From Ruminococcus sp. Marseille-P6503 (GTDB lineage: Bacteria > Bacillota > Clostridia > Oscillospirales > Ruminococcaceae), in the NCBI RefSeq assembly GCF_900604945.1, contig NZ_UWPB01000001.1, positions 1,054,001 through 1,118,000 of the forward strand: a DNA stretch of 64,000 nucleotides, in the 5' to 3' direction. The notes beneath the pieces are model-generated. The model saw only the letters and a list, made by a program, of their open reading frames with translations, had not been told where the DNA came from and searched no databases. The translations under genes and the position numbers were made by a program. Below, one piece after another: positions 56,401 through 63,865 of the stretch (its first letter is position 1; the number at the start of each line of letters is the position of its first letter).

Positions 56401-57501
56401 AAATTTATCAAACGGCCACTTGGGCAGCTTAACCACGACATAGTCGAGCGCGGGCTCGAAGCAGGCGTAGGTCTTTCCTGTAACGGCGTTTTTGATTTCA
56501 TCAAGAGTATAGCCGATCGCTATCTTTGCCGCAACCTTGGCTATAGGATATCCGGTAGCCTTGGACGCCAGCGCCGAGGAGCGGGAAACTCTGGGATTTA
56601 CCTCGATCACCGCATATTCAAAGCTTTCGGGATTCAAAGCGAACTGGCAGTTGCAGCCGCCCTCTACCTTAAGAGTGTCTATTATTTTCAGCGCCGCCGA
56701 ACGCAGCATCTGATATTCCTTATCCGCGAGAGTAACGCAGGGAGCTATTACTATAGAATCGCCGGTATGTACTCCGACCGGATCGAAATTCTCCATAGAG
56801 CAGACGGTGATTACGTTGCCCTTTGAATCGCGCATTACCTCAAACTCGATTTCCTTCCAGCCTGCAATGCATTTTTCCACAAGAACCTGAGTAATAGGCG
56901 ACAGATAAAGACCGTTTCTGGTAATTTCCCTGAGCTCGTCCTCATTATTTACTATACCGCCGCCCGTTCCGCCGAGAGTAAAGGCGGGACGGATAATAAG
57001 CGGATAGCCGATACCTTCCTGGTTTGCAAAAGCCACGGCGTCCTCAACCGTATTTACTACCAGCGAAGGTATGCACGGCTGACCGATCGACTCCATGGTA
57101 TCCTTGAACATCTGCCTGTCCTCAGCCTTGTCGATTGTTTCAGGATTTGCGCCAAGCAGCTTGACGCCGTGCTTATCCAGAAAGCCCTCCTTGGCAAGCT
57201 GCATTGAAAGGGTAAGACCTGTCTGTCCTCCGAGAGTGGAAAGCAGGCTGTCAGGACGTTCCTTTTTTATTACTCTCTTAACTGTTTCAAGCGTAAGAGG
57301 CTCAATATATATTTTATCCGCCATAGCCTTGTCGGTCATGATAGTAGCGGGATTTGAGTTGATAAGAATAACCTCAAGCCCCTCTTCCTTCAAAGCGCGG
57401 CAAGCCTGCGTACCGGCATAGTCGAACTCCGCCGCCTGACCTATGACGATAGGACCGGAGCCTATAACCAGCACCCGCTTTATATCTTTATTCAAAGGCA
57501 T
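53446..57501 (-). CDS. carB-dapF: carbamoyl-phosphate synthase large subunit fused to diaminopimelate epimerase
   Basis: This 1351-residue protein is one frame. Residues 1-1064 are a full-length CarB: two ATP-grasp halves ([22 protein letters not shown] and [21 protein letters not shown] starts) and a C-terminal MGS-like regulatory domain (about 935-1060). Residues about 1065-1351 are a full-length DapF: [23 protein letters not shown], catalytic Cys1148 (CGNGIRC) and Cys1294 ([15 protein letters not shown]). The usual DapF start 'M-x-F-T-K-M' is replaced by RLEFTKM, and the internal ATG 1065 has no ribosome-binding site, so a true fusion is likely. carA precedes by 13 bases. AGGAG supports the start. 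Confidence 0.95.
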   Translation of the reverse strand: [1351 protein letters not shown]

Positions 57502-57514
57502 GAATCTTCACTCC

Positions 57515-58588
57515 TCACTTATTTTCATCAATCAGAGCCATAAATTTATCAAACAGAAATCCGGTATCCAGCGGACCGCCGCAGGCCTCCGGATGGAACT
57601 GCACGGAAAACGCGGGCATATTAAGATAAGTAATACCCTCGCAGGTTCCGTCGTTCGCGTTTACAAAAGACACCTTCGCGTTATCTCCCATTGAATCGTT
57701 AATGACCGCATAGCCATGATTCTGGCTTGTTATGTAAACTCTTCCGGTTTCAAGCTCGGCGGCGGGCTGATTTGCGCCTCTGTGACCGTATTTGAGCTTT
57801 TCAGTCCTGCCGCCCTGCGACAGCGCCAGAAGCTGATGGCCAAGACAAATTCCGAAGGTGGGTATTTTCTTTTCCGCAAGCTTTTTCAGCTCCCCGATTA
57901 TTCCGACGTTTTCAGCCGGATCTCCGGGGCCGTTTGAAAGCATGATACCGTCGGGATTCAGCTCCTCCACCCTTTCGCAGGTGGTGTAAGCCGGAACAAC
58001 GGTAACCTCGCAGCCTCTTTTAACAAGCTCCCGTCTTATATTGTCCTTGGCTCCGAAATCAAAAAGGCACACTCTTCTTTTTATTTCTCCCTCAGGAGCA
58101 AAAACCTGCTCCCTTTCGCAGGTAGTATTCTTTACGGCGTCTGTAATTCTGTAGCTTTTAAGATCATCGAAGCTGAAGCCGGAACCCTCGGCCACGATCT
58201 TGCCGTTCATAACGCCCGACTCTCTTACTATTTTCGTGAGCTGTCTGGTGTCGATCCCATAAAGGCCGACAATATTATTCTGCTTTAAAAAAGTGTCAAG
58301 ATCACCCTCACAACGGAAGTTGCTAGGCTCTTGACACCAGTCTCTAACAATATAAGCTTTAACGTGCGAACGACCGCTTTCAAAATCAGCGGGAATAACT
58401 CCGTAATTTCCGATAAGAGGAAAAGTCTGAACAACGATCTGACCGTAATAACTCGGGTCTGTCAGCGTTTCCAAATAGCCTGTCATCGCGGTTGTAAAAA
58501 CAATTTCACCGACAGCCTCGCCGGCGGCTCCGAAGCTTTTGCCTTCAAATATCGTGCCGTTCTCCAATATAAGATATGCTTTCTGCAC
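57515..58588 (-). CDS. carA: carbamoyl-phosphate synthase small (glutaminase) subunit
   Basis: This 357-residue protein has the CarA N-terminal domain (YLILENGTIFEGKSFG, FTTAMTGYLETLTDPSY) and a class I glutamine amidotransferase domain with nucleophile Cys in FGICLGHQLLAL, His in VQFHPEA and SNGPGDP. It supplies ammonia to CarB for pyrimidine and arginine synthesis. The start is GTG at 58588 with GGAGGAG upstream. It is the first gene of carA-carB/dapF(-dapL). Confidence 0.97.
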   Translation of the reverse strand: MQKAYLILENGTIFEGKSFGAAGEAVGEIVFTTAMTGYLETLTDPSYYGQIVVQTFPLIGNYGVIPADFESGRSHVKAYIVRDWCQEPSNFRCEGDLDTFLKQNNIVGLYGIDTRQLTKIVRESGVMNGKIVAEGSGFSFDDLKSYRITDAVKNTTCEREQVFAPEGEIKRRVCLFDFGAKDNIRRELVKRGCEVTVVPAYTTCERVEELNPDGIMLSNGPGDPAENVGIIGELKKLAEKKIPTFGICLGHQLLALSQGGRTEKLKYGHRGANQPAAELETGRVYITSQNHGYAVINDSMGDNAKVSFVNANDGTCEGITYLNMPAFSVQFHPEACGGPLDTGFLFDKFMALIDENK

Positions 58589-58627
58589 CTATAGCTCCTC
58601 CTTTTTGCGCAAATTTTTACGATTACA

Positions 58628-58656
58628 ATTATAGCATACAAAAAGCAATTTGTAAA
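58628..58656 (-). promoter_or_regulatory. sigma-A-type promoter of carA
   Basis: Minus-strand TTTACA (58651-58656), 17-base spacer, TATAAT (58628-58633). The leader is only about 35 bases, so a PyrR attenuator does not fit. Confidence 0.72.
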
Positions 58657-58760
58657 GTGCTTTTTCAATATTATTTTCTTTCCGTTATAACGCACAAATA
58701 AATTCAATATACTTTATTATTTTTGCATATATAAATTTTGCCCGAGCAAGCAAAATAAAA

Positions 58761-58810
58761 GCCGCGGCAGTATCTGCGGTCTGTCCGTCAAAATGATACT
58801 GCCTCGCGGC
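58761..58810 (-). terminator. terminator of bioY
   Basis: GCCGCG-GCAGTATC (58761-58774) pairs with GATACTGC-CT-CGCGGC (58795-58810), with a two-base bulge. On the minus strand TTTTATTTT follows. Confidence 0.8.
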
Positions 58811-58844
58811 ATTTCTTAAAATTCAGCAGCCGTAACCTAGGCTC

Positions 58845-59390
58845 TTAAAGCTTTACTACCTGTAATTTTTTCACTCTGTTTGTGATAATTGTGGCGCAGA
58901 CTATTTTTACCGCGTCAGGTATCAGAAAAGGAGTCACGCACCATCCGAGAACAGTGCCAAGACCTACCGCTCCGGTATTGTTTGTATATACGATCATGAA
59001 CCAAACGGTTCCGAAAGCATAGCAAACGATCAAACCGATAACCATCGAAAGAATTAATACCCAGAATTTTTTGCCTAAAAGCTTTTCAAACAGCCACATT
59101 GTCAGCGCGGTGAAAATAAAACCGATTATGTATCCCCCGCTGGTTCCGGCAATAGCTCCCATTCCACCGGAAAAGCCGGCAAAGACCGGAACTCCTATCG
59201 CTCCCAAAATGACATAGCCGGTCACCGCTATAGTCCCCAGCTTTCCGCCGAGAATGCCTACCGCCGCAAAAACGCCGAACGTCTGCAATGTGAATGGCAC
59301 AGTTGCGGGAATCGAGATCCATGAACATACCGCGATCAGTGCAATAAACAACCCACAGTAAGTAATGCTTCTTATCTTTTTACTTGTCAA
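58845..59390 (-). CDS. bioY: biotin ECF transporter substrate-binding protein BioY
   Basis: This 181-residue membrane protein has six hydrophobic helices and BioY landmarks: ITYCGLFIALIAVCSWISIP, PFTLQTFGVFAAVGILGGKLG, AGFSGGMGAIAGTSGGYIIGF. It is the biotin-binding S-component. The start is TTG at 59390 with AAAGGA ten bases upstream; no ATG fits. The gene is monocistronic and sits behind a BirA-type operator. Confidence 0.93.
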   Translation of the reverse strand: MTSKKIRSITYCGLFIALIAVCSWISIPATVPFTLQTFGVFAAVGILGGKLGTIAVTGYVILGAIGVPVFAGFSGGMGAIAGTSGGYIIGFIFTALTMWLFEKLLGKKFWVLILSMVIGLIVCYAFGTVWFMIVYTNNTGAVGLGTVLGWCVTPFLIPDAVKIVCATIITNRVKKLQVVKL

Positions 59391-59415
59391 TTAAAACACG
59401 TCCTTTCAGTTGACA

Positions 59416-59444
59416 AGTATATCATATGCCGCAAACTTTGTCAA
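59416..59444 (-). promoter_or_regulatory. sigma-A-type promoter of bioY
   Basis: Minus-strand consensus TTGACA (59439-59444), 17-base spacer, TATACT (59416-59421). The -35 lies inside one arm of the operator palindrome. Confidence 0.75.
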
Positions 59445-59478
59445 CTTAAATTTATATAAAAGTTGACAAAGTTTGCGG
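59429..59478. promoter_or_regulatory. BirA-type biotin operator (perfect palindrome)
   Basis: Two perfect 18-base arms (59429-59446 and 59461-59478) flank 14 bases. The inner part is TTGTCAACT-N14-AGTTGACAA, the spacing of BirA boxes in Firmicutes. Overlap with the bioY -35 fits repression by biotinyl-AMP-bound BirA. Confidence 0.75.
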
Positions 59479-59560
59479 TACAATTATGCTTCATGCAGCG
59501 CCGAAAAACACATCGGGGTACGATCGTATGCTGTCAGGCGGAAAATGCGGTATTTTACAC

Positions 59561-59589
59561 TTGACAATAAGTATAAAATACGGTATAAT
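59561..59589 (+). promoter_or_regulatory. sigma-A-type promoter of greA-lysS
   Basis: Consensus TTGACA (59561-59566), 17-base spacer, consensus TATAAT (59584-59589), about 45 bases before greA. Confidence 0.85.
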
Positions 59590-59636
59590 ATCAATTTGAT
59601 AGTACAGAAATCTTTATGAACAGGAGAGTTTTTATT

Positions 59637-60104
59637 ATGGCAAATACAATTTCAAAAGCAGGATACGCAAAGCTTGAGCAGGATCTTGAACATCTTGTTA
59701 CCGTACGCAGAAGCGAGGTAGCCGAAAAGCTTAAGGAAGCCCGCTCCTTCGGTGACCTTTCGGAAAACGCCGAATATGATGAGGCAAAGAACGAACAGGG
59801 TATTCTTGAAGCGAGAATTGCCGAGCTTGAAAATATTCTTGCTAACGCGGTGGTTGTTGACGACGACGATATTTCCATTACCGAAATCGGCGTAGGCTCG
59901 ATTATAAAGCTGCGGGATCTTGAACTGGACGAGGTCGAAACTCTCCAGATCGTAGGCTCCACTGAATCCGATCCCGACAACAACAAGATTTCCGACGAAT
60001 CGCCTATAGGAAAAGCGGCGATCAATAAAAAAGTGGGAGATATTTTTGAGGTTGAGGCTCCCGTCGGAACCATTAAATTTGAGGTTCTTGAAATTTCCAA
60101 GTAA
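59637..60104 (+). CDS. greA: transcription elongation factor GreA
   Basis: This 155-residue protein has the N-terminal coiled coil with acidic tip (SFGDLSENAEYDEAKNEQ) and the C-terminal FKBP-like domain (SDESPIGKAAINKKVGDIFEVEAPVG). GreA stimulates cleavage of backtracked transcripts by RNA polymerase. ATG 59637 is chosen over an upstream in-frame ATG because GGAGAG lies eight bases before it. lysS follows after 26 bases. Confidence 0.96.
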   Translation: MANTISKAGYAKLEQDLEHLVTVRRSEVAEKLKEARSFGDLSENAEYDEAKNEQGILEARIAELENILANAVVVDDDDISITEIGVGSIIKLRDLELDEVETLQIVGSTESDPDNNKISDESPIGKAAINKKVGDIFEVEAPVGTIKFEVLEISK

Positions 60105-60130
60105 CTTTGTCCCGAAAGGAAGATTAACAG

Positions 60131-61705
60131 ATGAGCGAAGAGATCAGAAGCAATTCCCCGGAAGAAGAGCTTTCGGCGGAGGACATCAATATTCTTAAAA
60201 AAATACGGATAGATAAGCTTGAAGAGCTTAAGTCCCAAGGGAAAAACCCCTTTGAGATAACCAGTTATGACGTTACCGCTCATAACGCCGACGCCAAGTC
60301 CGAATATGAAGCATTTGAAGCCGATTGCAGAGCCGATGCGGGAGAGGACGAGGAAAAGCTTAAAGAACTGCTTGAGGCCGGCAGAAAAACCGTAAGCATT
60401 GCCGGAAGGATCATGTCGTGGAGAGATATGGGAAAGGCTAACTTTATTGATCTGCGCGACAAAACCGACAGAATCCAGGTATACGTCCGCATGAACGACA
60501 TAGGAAAGGACGAGTTCGCCGAATTCAAGAAATGGGATATAGGCGATATTGTGGGAGTTGAAGGCTTTGTTTTCAGAACGCGCAGAGGCGAGGTTTCCGT
60601 TCACGCCACAAAGATAACAATGCTTTCAAAGTCCCTGCTGCCGCTGCCTGAAAAGTGGCACGGACTTAAGGATCAGGATACCAGATACCGTCAGAGATAT
60701 ACCGACCTTATCTGCAATCCTGAAGTAAAGGATACTTTCATTAAAAGGTCTAAAATAATTTCCTCAATCAGGCGCTATCTTGATTCTCAGGGCTTTATGG
60801 AGGTCGAAACTCCCATGCTGGTCGCAAATGCCGGCGGAGCCGCCGCAAGACCATTTGAAACCCATTACAACGCTCTCAATGAGGACGTTAAGCTCAGAAT
60901 TTCGCTGGAGCTGTATCTGAAAAGGCTTATCGTAGGCGGACTTGAAAGGGTCTACGAAATAGGACGTGTTTTCAGAAACGAGGGCGTTGACGCAAGGCAC
61001 AACCCTGAATTTACTCTTATGGAGCTTTATCAGGCATATACTGATTACAACGGCATGATGAAGCTTACCGAGGATATGTTCAGGTATCTGGCGCAGGAGG
61101 TCTGCGGAACTACCAAGATAACCTACGGCGAACTGGAAATTGATTTCGGAAAGCCCTTTGAAAAAATGACTATGGTTGAAGCGGTCAGAAAATATTCCGG
61201 AGCGGATTTCTCTGAAGTAAAGACCGACGAAGAAGCCAGAAGGCTTGCAGACGAGTACCATGTTGAGTACGAGCCGAGGCACAATAAAGGCGACATACTT
61301 AACCTGTTTTTTGAACAGTTTGCAGAGGAGCATTTGCTTCAGCCGACGTTTATTACAGATCACCCTGTAGAGATCTCGCCGCTTACCAAGAGAAAGCCGG
61401 AAAATCCCGACTATGTTGAAAGATTTGAGCTTTTCATCAATACATGGGAAATGTGCAACGCTTATTCCGAGCTTAACGACCCAATCGACCAGAGAGAACG
61501 TTTTATAGCGCAGGAGGAGATGTTCAAGCAGGGAGACGAGGAAGCCAACAGAATCGACGAGGACTTCCTGAGGGCTCTGGAAATCGGAATGCCTCCTACA
61601 GGCGGAATCGGCTACGGCATTGACAGACTTGTAATGCTGCTGACAAATTCGCCCGCCATAAGAGATGTTCTTTTGTTCCCGACAATGAAAACTCTCGACA
61701 AGTAA
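60131..61705 (+). CDS. lysS: lysyl-tRNA synthetase, class II
   Basis: This 524-residue protein has an N-terminal OB-fold anticodon domain (VSIAGRIMSWRDMGKANFIDLRDKTDRIQVY pattern), motif 1 (GFMEVETPML), motif 2 (YEIGRVFRNEGVDARHNPEFTLMELY pattern) and motif 3 (GGIGYGIDRLVMLL). This is class II LysRS. It is co-transcribed with greA. AAGGAAG supports the start. Confidence 0.97.
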   Translation: MSEEIRSNSPEEELSAEDINILKKIRIDKLEELKSQGKNPFEITSYDVTAHNADAKSEYEAFEADCRADAGEDEEKLKELLEAGRKTVSIAGRIMSWRDMGKANFIDLRDKTDRIQVYVRMNDIGKDEFAEFKKWDIGDIVGVEGFVFRTRRGEVSVHATKITMLSKSLLPLPEKWHGLKDQDTRYRQRYTDLICNPEVKDTFIKRSKIISSIRRYLDSQGFMEVETPMLVANAGGAAARPFETHYNALNEDVKLRISLELYLKRLIVGGLERVYEIGRVFRNEGVDARHNPEFTLMELYQAYTDYNGMMKLTEDMFRYLAQEVCGTTKITYGELEIDFGKPFEKMTMVEAVRKYSGADFSEVKTDEEARRLADEYHVEYEPRHNKGDILNLFFEQFAEEHLLQPTFITDHPVEISPLTKRKPENPDYVERFELFINTWEMCNAYSELNDPIDQRERFIAQEEMFKQGDEEANRIDEDFLRALEIGMPPTGGIGYGIDRLVMLLTNSPAIRDVLLFPTMKTLDK

Positions 61706-61750
61706 ATTGCAGAATTGAGCGCTTAAATAAAACAACAAAGTTTAAAAAAC

Positions 61751-61795
61751 AAAATCAATCCGGTATCATATATTCACGGATATCGGATTGATTTT
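61751..61795 (+). terminator. terminator of greA-lysS
   Basis: AAAATCAATCCGGTATC (61751-61767) pairs with GATATCGGATTGATTTT (61779-61795) with one mismatch, followed by a long T-run. Confidence 0.88.
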
Positions 61796-61816
61796 TTTTA
61801 TTATGTTTGATATAAT
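61788..61816 (+). promoter_or_regulatory. possible promoter of the P-loop kinase gene
   Basis: TTGATT (61788-61793), 17-base spacer, TATAAT (61811-61816). The -35 overlaps the lysS terminator stem, and the leader to the kinase gene would be about 230 bases. Confidence 0.45.
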
Positions 61817-61990
61817 GTGATTGAAAGACAAATTGGAATTTGTAAACCGCAATTTTATAAGTGGTTATTGAAGCTCACAGAGTTTTAATAAAATCCTCCA
61901 AAAGCCTTGAAAACAAAGGATTTATCTCAATGTGTTCGCCTTATTGCTTTATTCGTTTTCACGCAGATTTATCCCGTTCACTATATCTGA

Positions 61991-62012
61991 TAAGGGCAAA
62001 AACGAGGGAAAA
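61991..62012 (+). repeat. direct repeat copy A flanking the kinase gene
   Basis: A 22-base block beginning TAAGGGCAAAAAC matches 62695-62716 at 21 of 22 positions, in the same orientation, 38 bases before the kinase start. Weaker similarity continues on both sides. Confidence 0.65.
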
Positions 62013-62050
62013 ACTCAGGTTCAACGGACATAGAAGGGACTGTTATAAAT

Positions 62051-62584
62051 ATGAAAACAATTTCTGTTGCTGCGGTTAGTGCCGGCGGAAAAACAACGGT
62101 TGTCAATGAATTAAAGAAGCGATTACGGAATTCACAATCTCTGCATTTCGACGATTATACTTTTGAGGGTAAAGTTGATAACTTCTATCAATGGGTACGC
62201 GATGGAGCAAATTATCATGTTTGGAATTTAAGTCCTTTAGAAGATGATATTTTAAAAATTAAATCTTCGGGAAAATGCGATTATTTGATATTGGACTATC
62301 CCTTTGCTTATTGCCATAGTACAATTAAACCGTACATTAATAAAGCATTTTTTGTTGACACTCCGCTCGATATATCTTTAGCAAGGCGGATTTTAAGAGA
62401 TATGTGTGATGCCACAGCGGAGGAGATACGCCATGATTTGGAAATTTATTTAAAATGCGCACGAATAGCCTTTATTCAAATGCAAAAGGATATTTTACCA
62501 TCATCGGACTATATAATAGACGGTACACTAAGTGTAGAAGAAATTGTGAATGAAATTGTTGCAAAAATAAATTACAGAAAATAG
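62051..62584 (+). CDS. small P-loop nucleotide kinase-like protein
   Basis: This 177-residue protein has Walker A near the N-terminus (SAGGKTTVV, 10-18, a short GGKTT loop), FDDYTFEGK (uridine-kinase-like D in the second strand) and a LID-like segment LARRILRDMC. It resembles uridine kinase-like or related NTPases. The substrate is unknown. Its codon use is visibly more AT-rich than its neighbours (many TTA, ATT, AAA codons), and it lies between two copies of a short repeat, suggesting acquisition. The start has only a weak ribosome-binding site (AAGGGA). Confidence 0.7.
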   Translation: MKTISVAAVSAGGKTTVVNELKKRLRNSQSLHFDDYTFEGKVDNFYQWVRDGANYHVWNLSPLEDDILKIKSSGKCDYLILDYPFAYCHSTIKPYINKAFFVDTPLDISLARRILRDMCDATAEEIRHDLEIYLKCARIAFIQMQKDILPSSDYIIDGTLSVEEIVNEIVAKINYRK

Positions 62585-62694
62585 CCCTTGTACAAAACCG
62601 AAGTTTGTGCAAGTGGTGTATTTTGCTCTTAAACGCCGAGGACTTATTACCCGCCGAAAAAGAATTTTGTGTGAATTTCCCTTGTTTCGGCTAG

Positions 62695-62716
62695 TAAGGG
62701 CAAAAACAAGGGAAAA
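62695..62716 (+). repeat. direct repeat copy B flanking the kinase gene
   Basis: Partner of the block at 61991-62012. This copy also forms the right half of a perfect 12-bp inverted repeat (TTTCCCTTGTTT at 62676-62687, complement at 62704-62715). Confidence 0.65.
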
Positions 62717-62859
62717 CACATAAGGTTGGAATACAAAACAGGCGATATGCCTTGAAAATACAGCACTTTCAGCGGGTTTAACAGATAAATTTAAATTTGT
62801 AGAGCTAAATAAGAGTTAAAACAAAATGATATAACCTAATAAAAAACGGAGGAATTAAA

Positions 62860-63819
62860 ATGCGTGTAATTGTAATCGGAGCTGCGGGACATATCGGAAC
62901 TTACCTTATCCCAATGCTTGTTGATAACGGATATGAAACCGTAGCAATCACGAGAAAAATGTCTGAGCCTTATGAGGACGCTCCCGCTTGGCATAAGGTC
63001 AAACGGGTTTTGCTTGACAGAAGCGAGCCTGACTTTATAGAACGGCTTAAGGAAATGAAGCCGGACGTCATTGTTGATCTTGTGAATTTCAATATTGAGG
63101 ATACAAAGAAAATTGTCGAGGGATTCAGCGGCAGCGGACTTTCACATTATCTGTACTGTTCTTCTTGCTGGGCTCACGGCATGGCGGAAACTGTTCCCTT
63201 CGATCCCGACGACCTGAGAAAAGAACCGCTTGACGATTACGGCAGAGATAAATTTGCAAGTGAAATGTACCTGAAAGAGCAGTATAGAAAAAATAAGTTT
63301 CCTGCAACAATTATAATGCCTGGACAGATCTCAGGACCGGGCTGGACTATAATCAATCCTTGGGGAAATACATCTATGCGTGTATTTCAGGATATAGCGG
63401 ACGGCAAGGAAATTGCCCTGCCGAATTTCGGGCAGGAAATTCTGCACCACGTTCACGGCTATGACGTAGCACAGGTATTTTATAAGGCGATAACCCACAG
63501 AAACCAGTCGCTCGGAGAGTCCTTTGACGCCGAAGCGGAAACTCACATTACGCTGTACGGTTTTGCAAAGCATATGTATGAATTTTTCGGTCATGAGCCG
63601 AAAATCAGATTTTTGTCTTGGGACGAGTGGTGTAAATACGAAGGCAATGCGGAGGAATGTGAACATACATATTACCATATCGCCCGAAGCGGCGTGTTCA
63701 GTATTGAAAAGACAAGACGGCTTCTTGAGTATCAGCCTAAATACACTTGTATTGAAACAATAGATTTGGCGGTGAAAAGCTGCATTGACAGAGGCTTGAT
63801 AACAATTAACAAACATTAA
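62860..63819 (+). CDS. NAD-dependent epimerase/dehydratase (extended SDR)
   Basis: This 319-residue protein has the SDR nucleotide loop GAAGHIG (7-13), VDLVNFN, the CSSCWAHG segment and catalytic Tyr127-x3-Lys131 (DYGRDKFASE), followed by GQISGPGW. It is an atypical NDP-sugar epimerase-like SDR; the substrate is unknown. GGAGGA lies just before the ATG. It faces rnpB on the opposite strand. Confidence 0.88.
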   Translation: MRVIVIGAAGHIGTYLIPMLVDNGYETVAITRKMSEPYEDAPAWHKVKRVLLDRSEPDFIERLKEMKPDVIVDLVNFNIEDTKKIVEGFSGSGLSHYLYCSSCWAHGMAETVPFDPDDLRKEPLDDYGRDKFASEMYLKEQYRKNKFPATIIMPGQISGPGWTIINPWGNTSMRVFQDIADGKEIALPNFGQEILHHVHGYDVAQVFYKAITHRNQSLGESFDAEAETHITLYGFAKHMYEFFGHEPKIRFLSWDEWCKYEGNAEECEHTYYHIARSGVFSIEKTRRLLEYQPKYTCIETIDLAVKSCIDRGLITINKH

Positions 63820-63822
63820 GAA

Positions 63823-63855
63823 AAGCGCTTTATCTGAAAAACGGATAAAGCGCTT
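63823..63855. terminator. two-way terminator between the SDR gene and rnpB
   Basis: AAGCGCTTTATC (63823-63834) and GATAAAGCGCTT (63844-63855) form a perfect 12-bp stem. Plus strand continues in GTTTTC, minus strand in TTTTC. Confidence 0.85.
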
Positions 63856-63865
63856 GTTTTCTTAT

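Larger units (their letters stand above)
61706..62050. other. intergenic region between lysS and the P-loop kinase gene
   Basis: These 345 bases hold the lysS terminator, a plausible sigma-A promoter (61788-61816) and one copy of a short repeat (61991-62012) also found downstream of the kinase gene. The sequence is AT-rich. No ORF with a good ribosome-binding site is seen. Confidence 0.55.

Noticed and set aside
58589-58660. Possible PyrR attenuator before carA
   Set aside because: The predicted leader of about 35 bases is too short for a PyrR-binding antiterminator.
59591-60604. Long minus-strand open frame opposite greA and lysS
   Set aside because: Shadow of highly conserved plus-strand genes with low-complexity Ser-rich translation.
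60764-61738. Long minus-strand open frame opposite lysS
   Set aside because: Antisense to class II LysRS motifs 1-3; no independent evidence of coding.
61861-62079. Plus-strand open frame upstream of the kinase gene
   Set aside because: No ribosome-binding site, low-complexity translation, and it overlaps the repeat and the kinase start.
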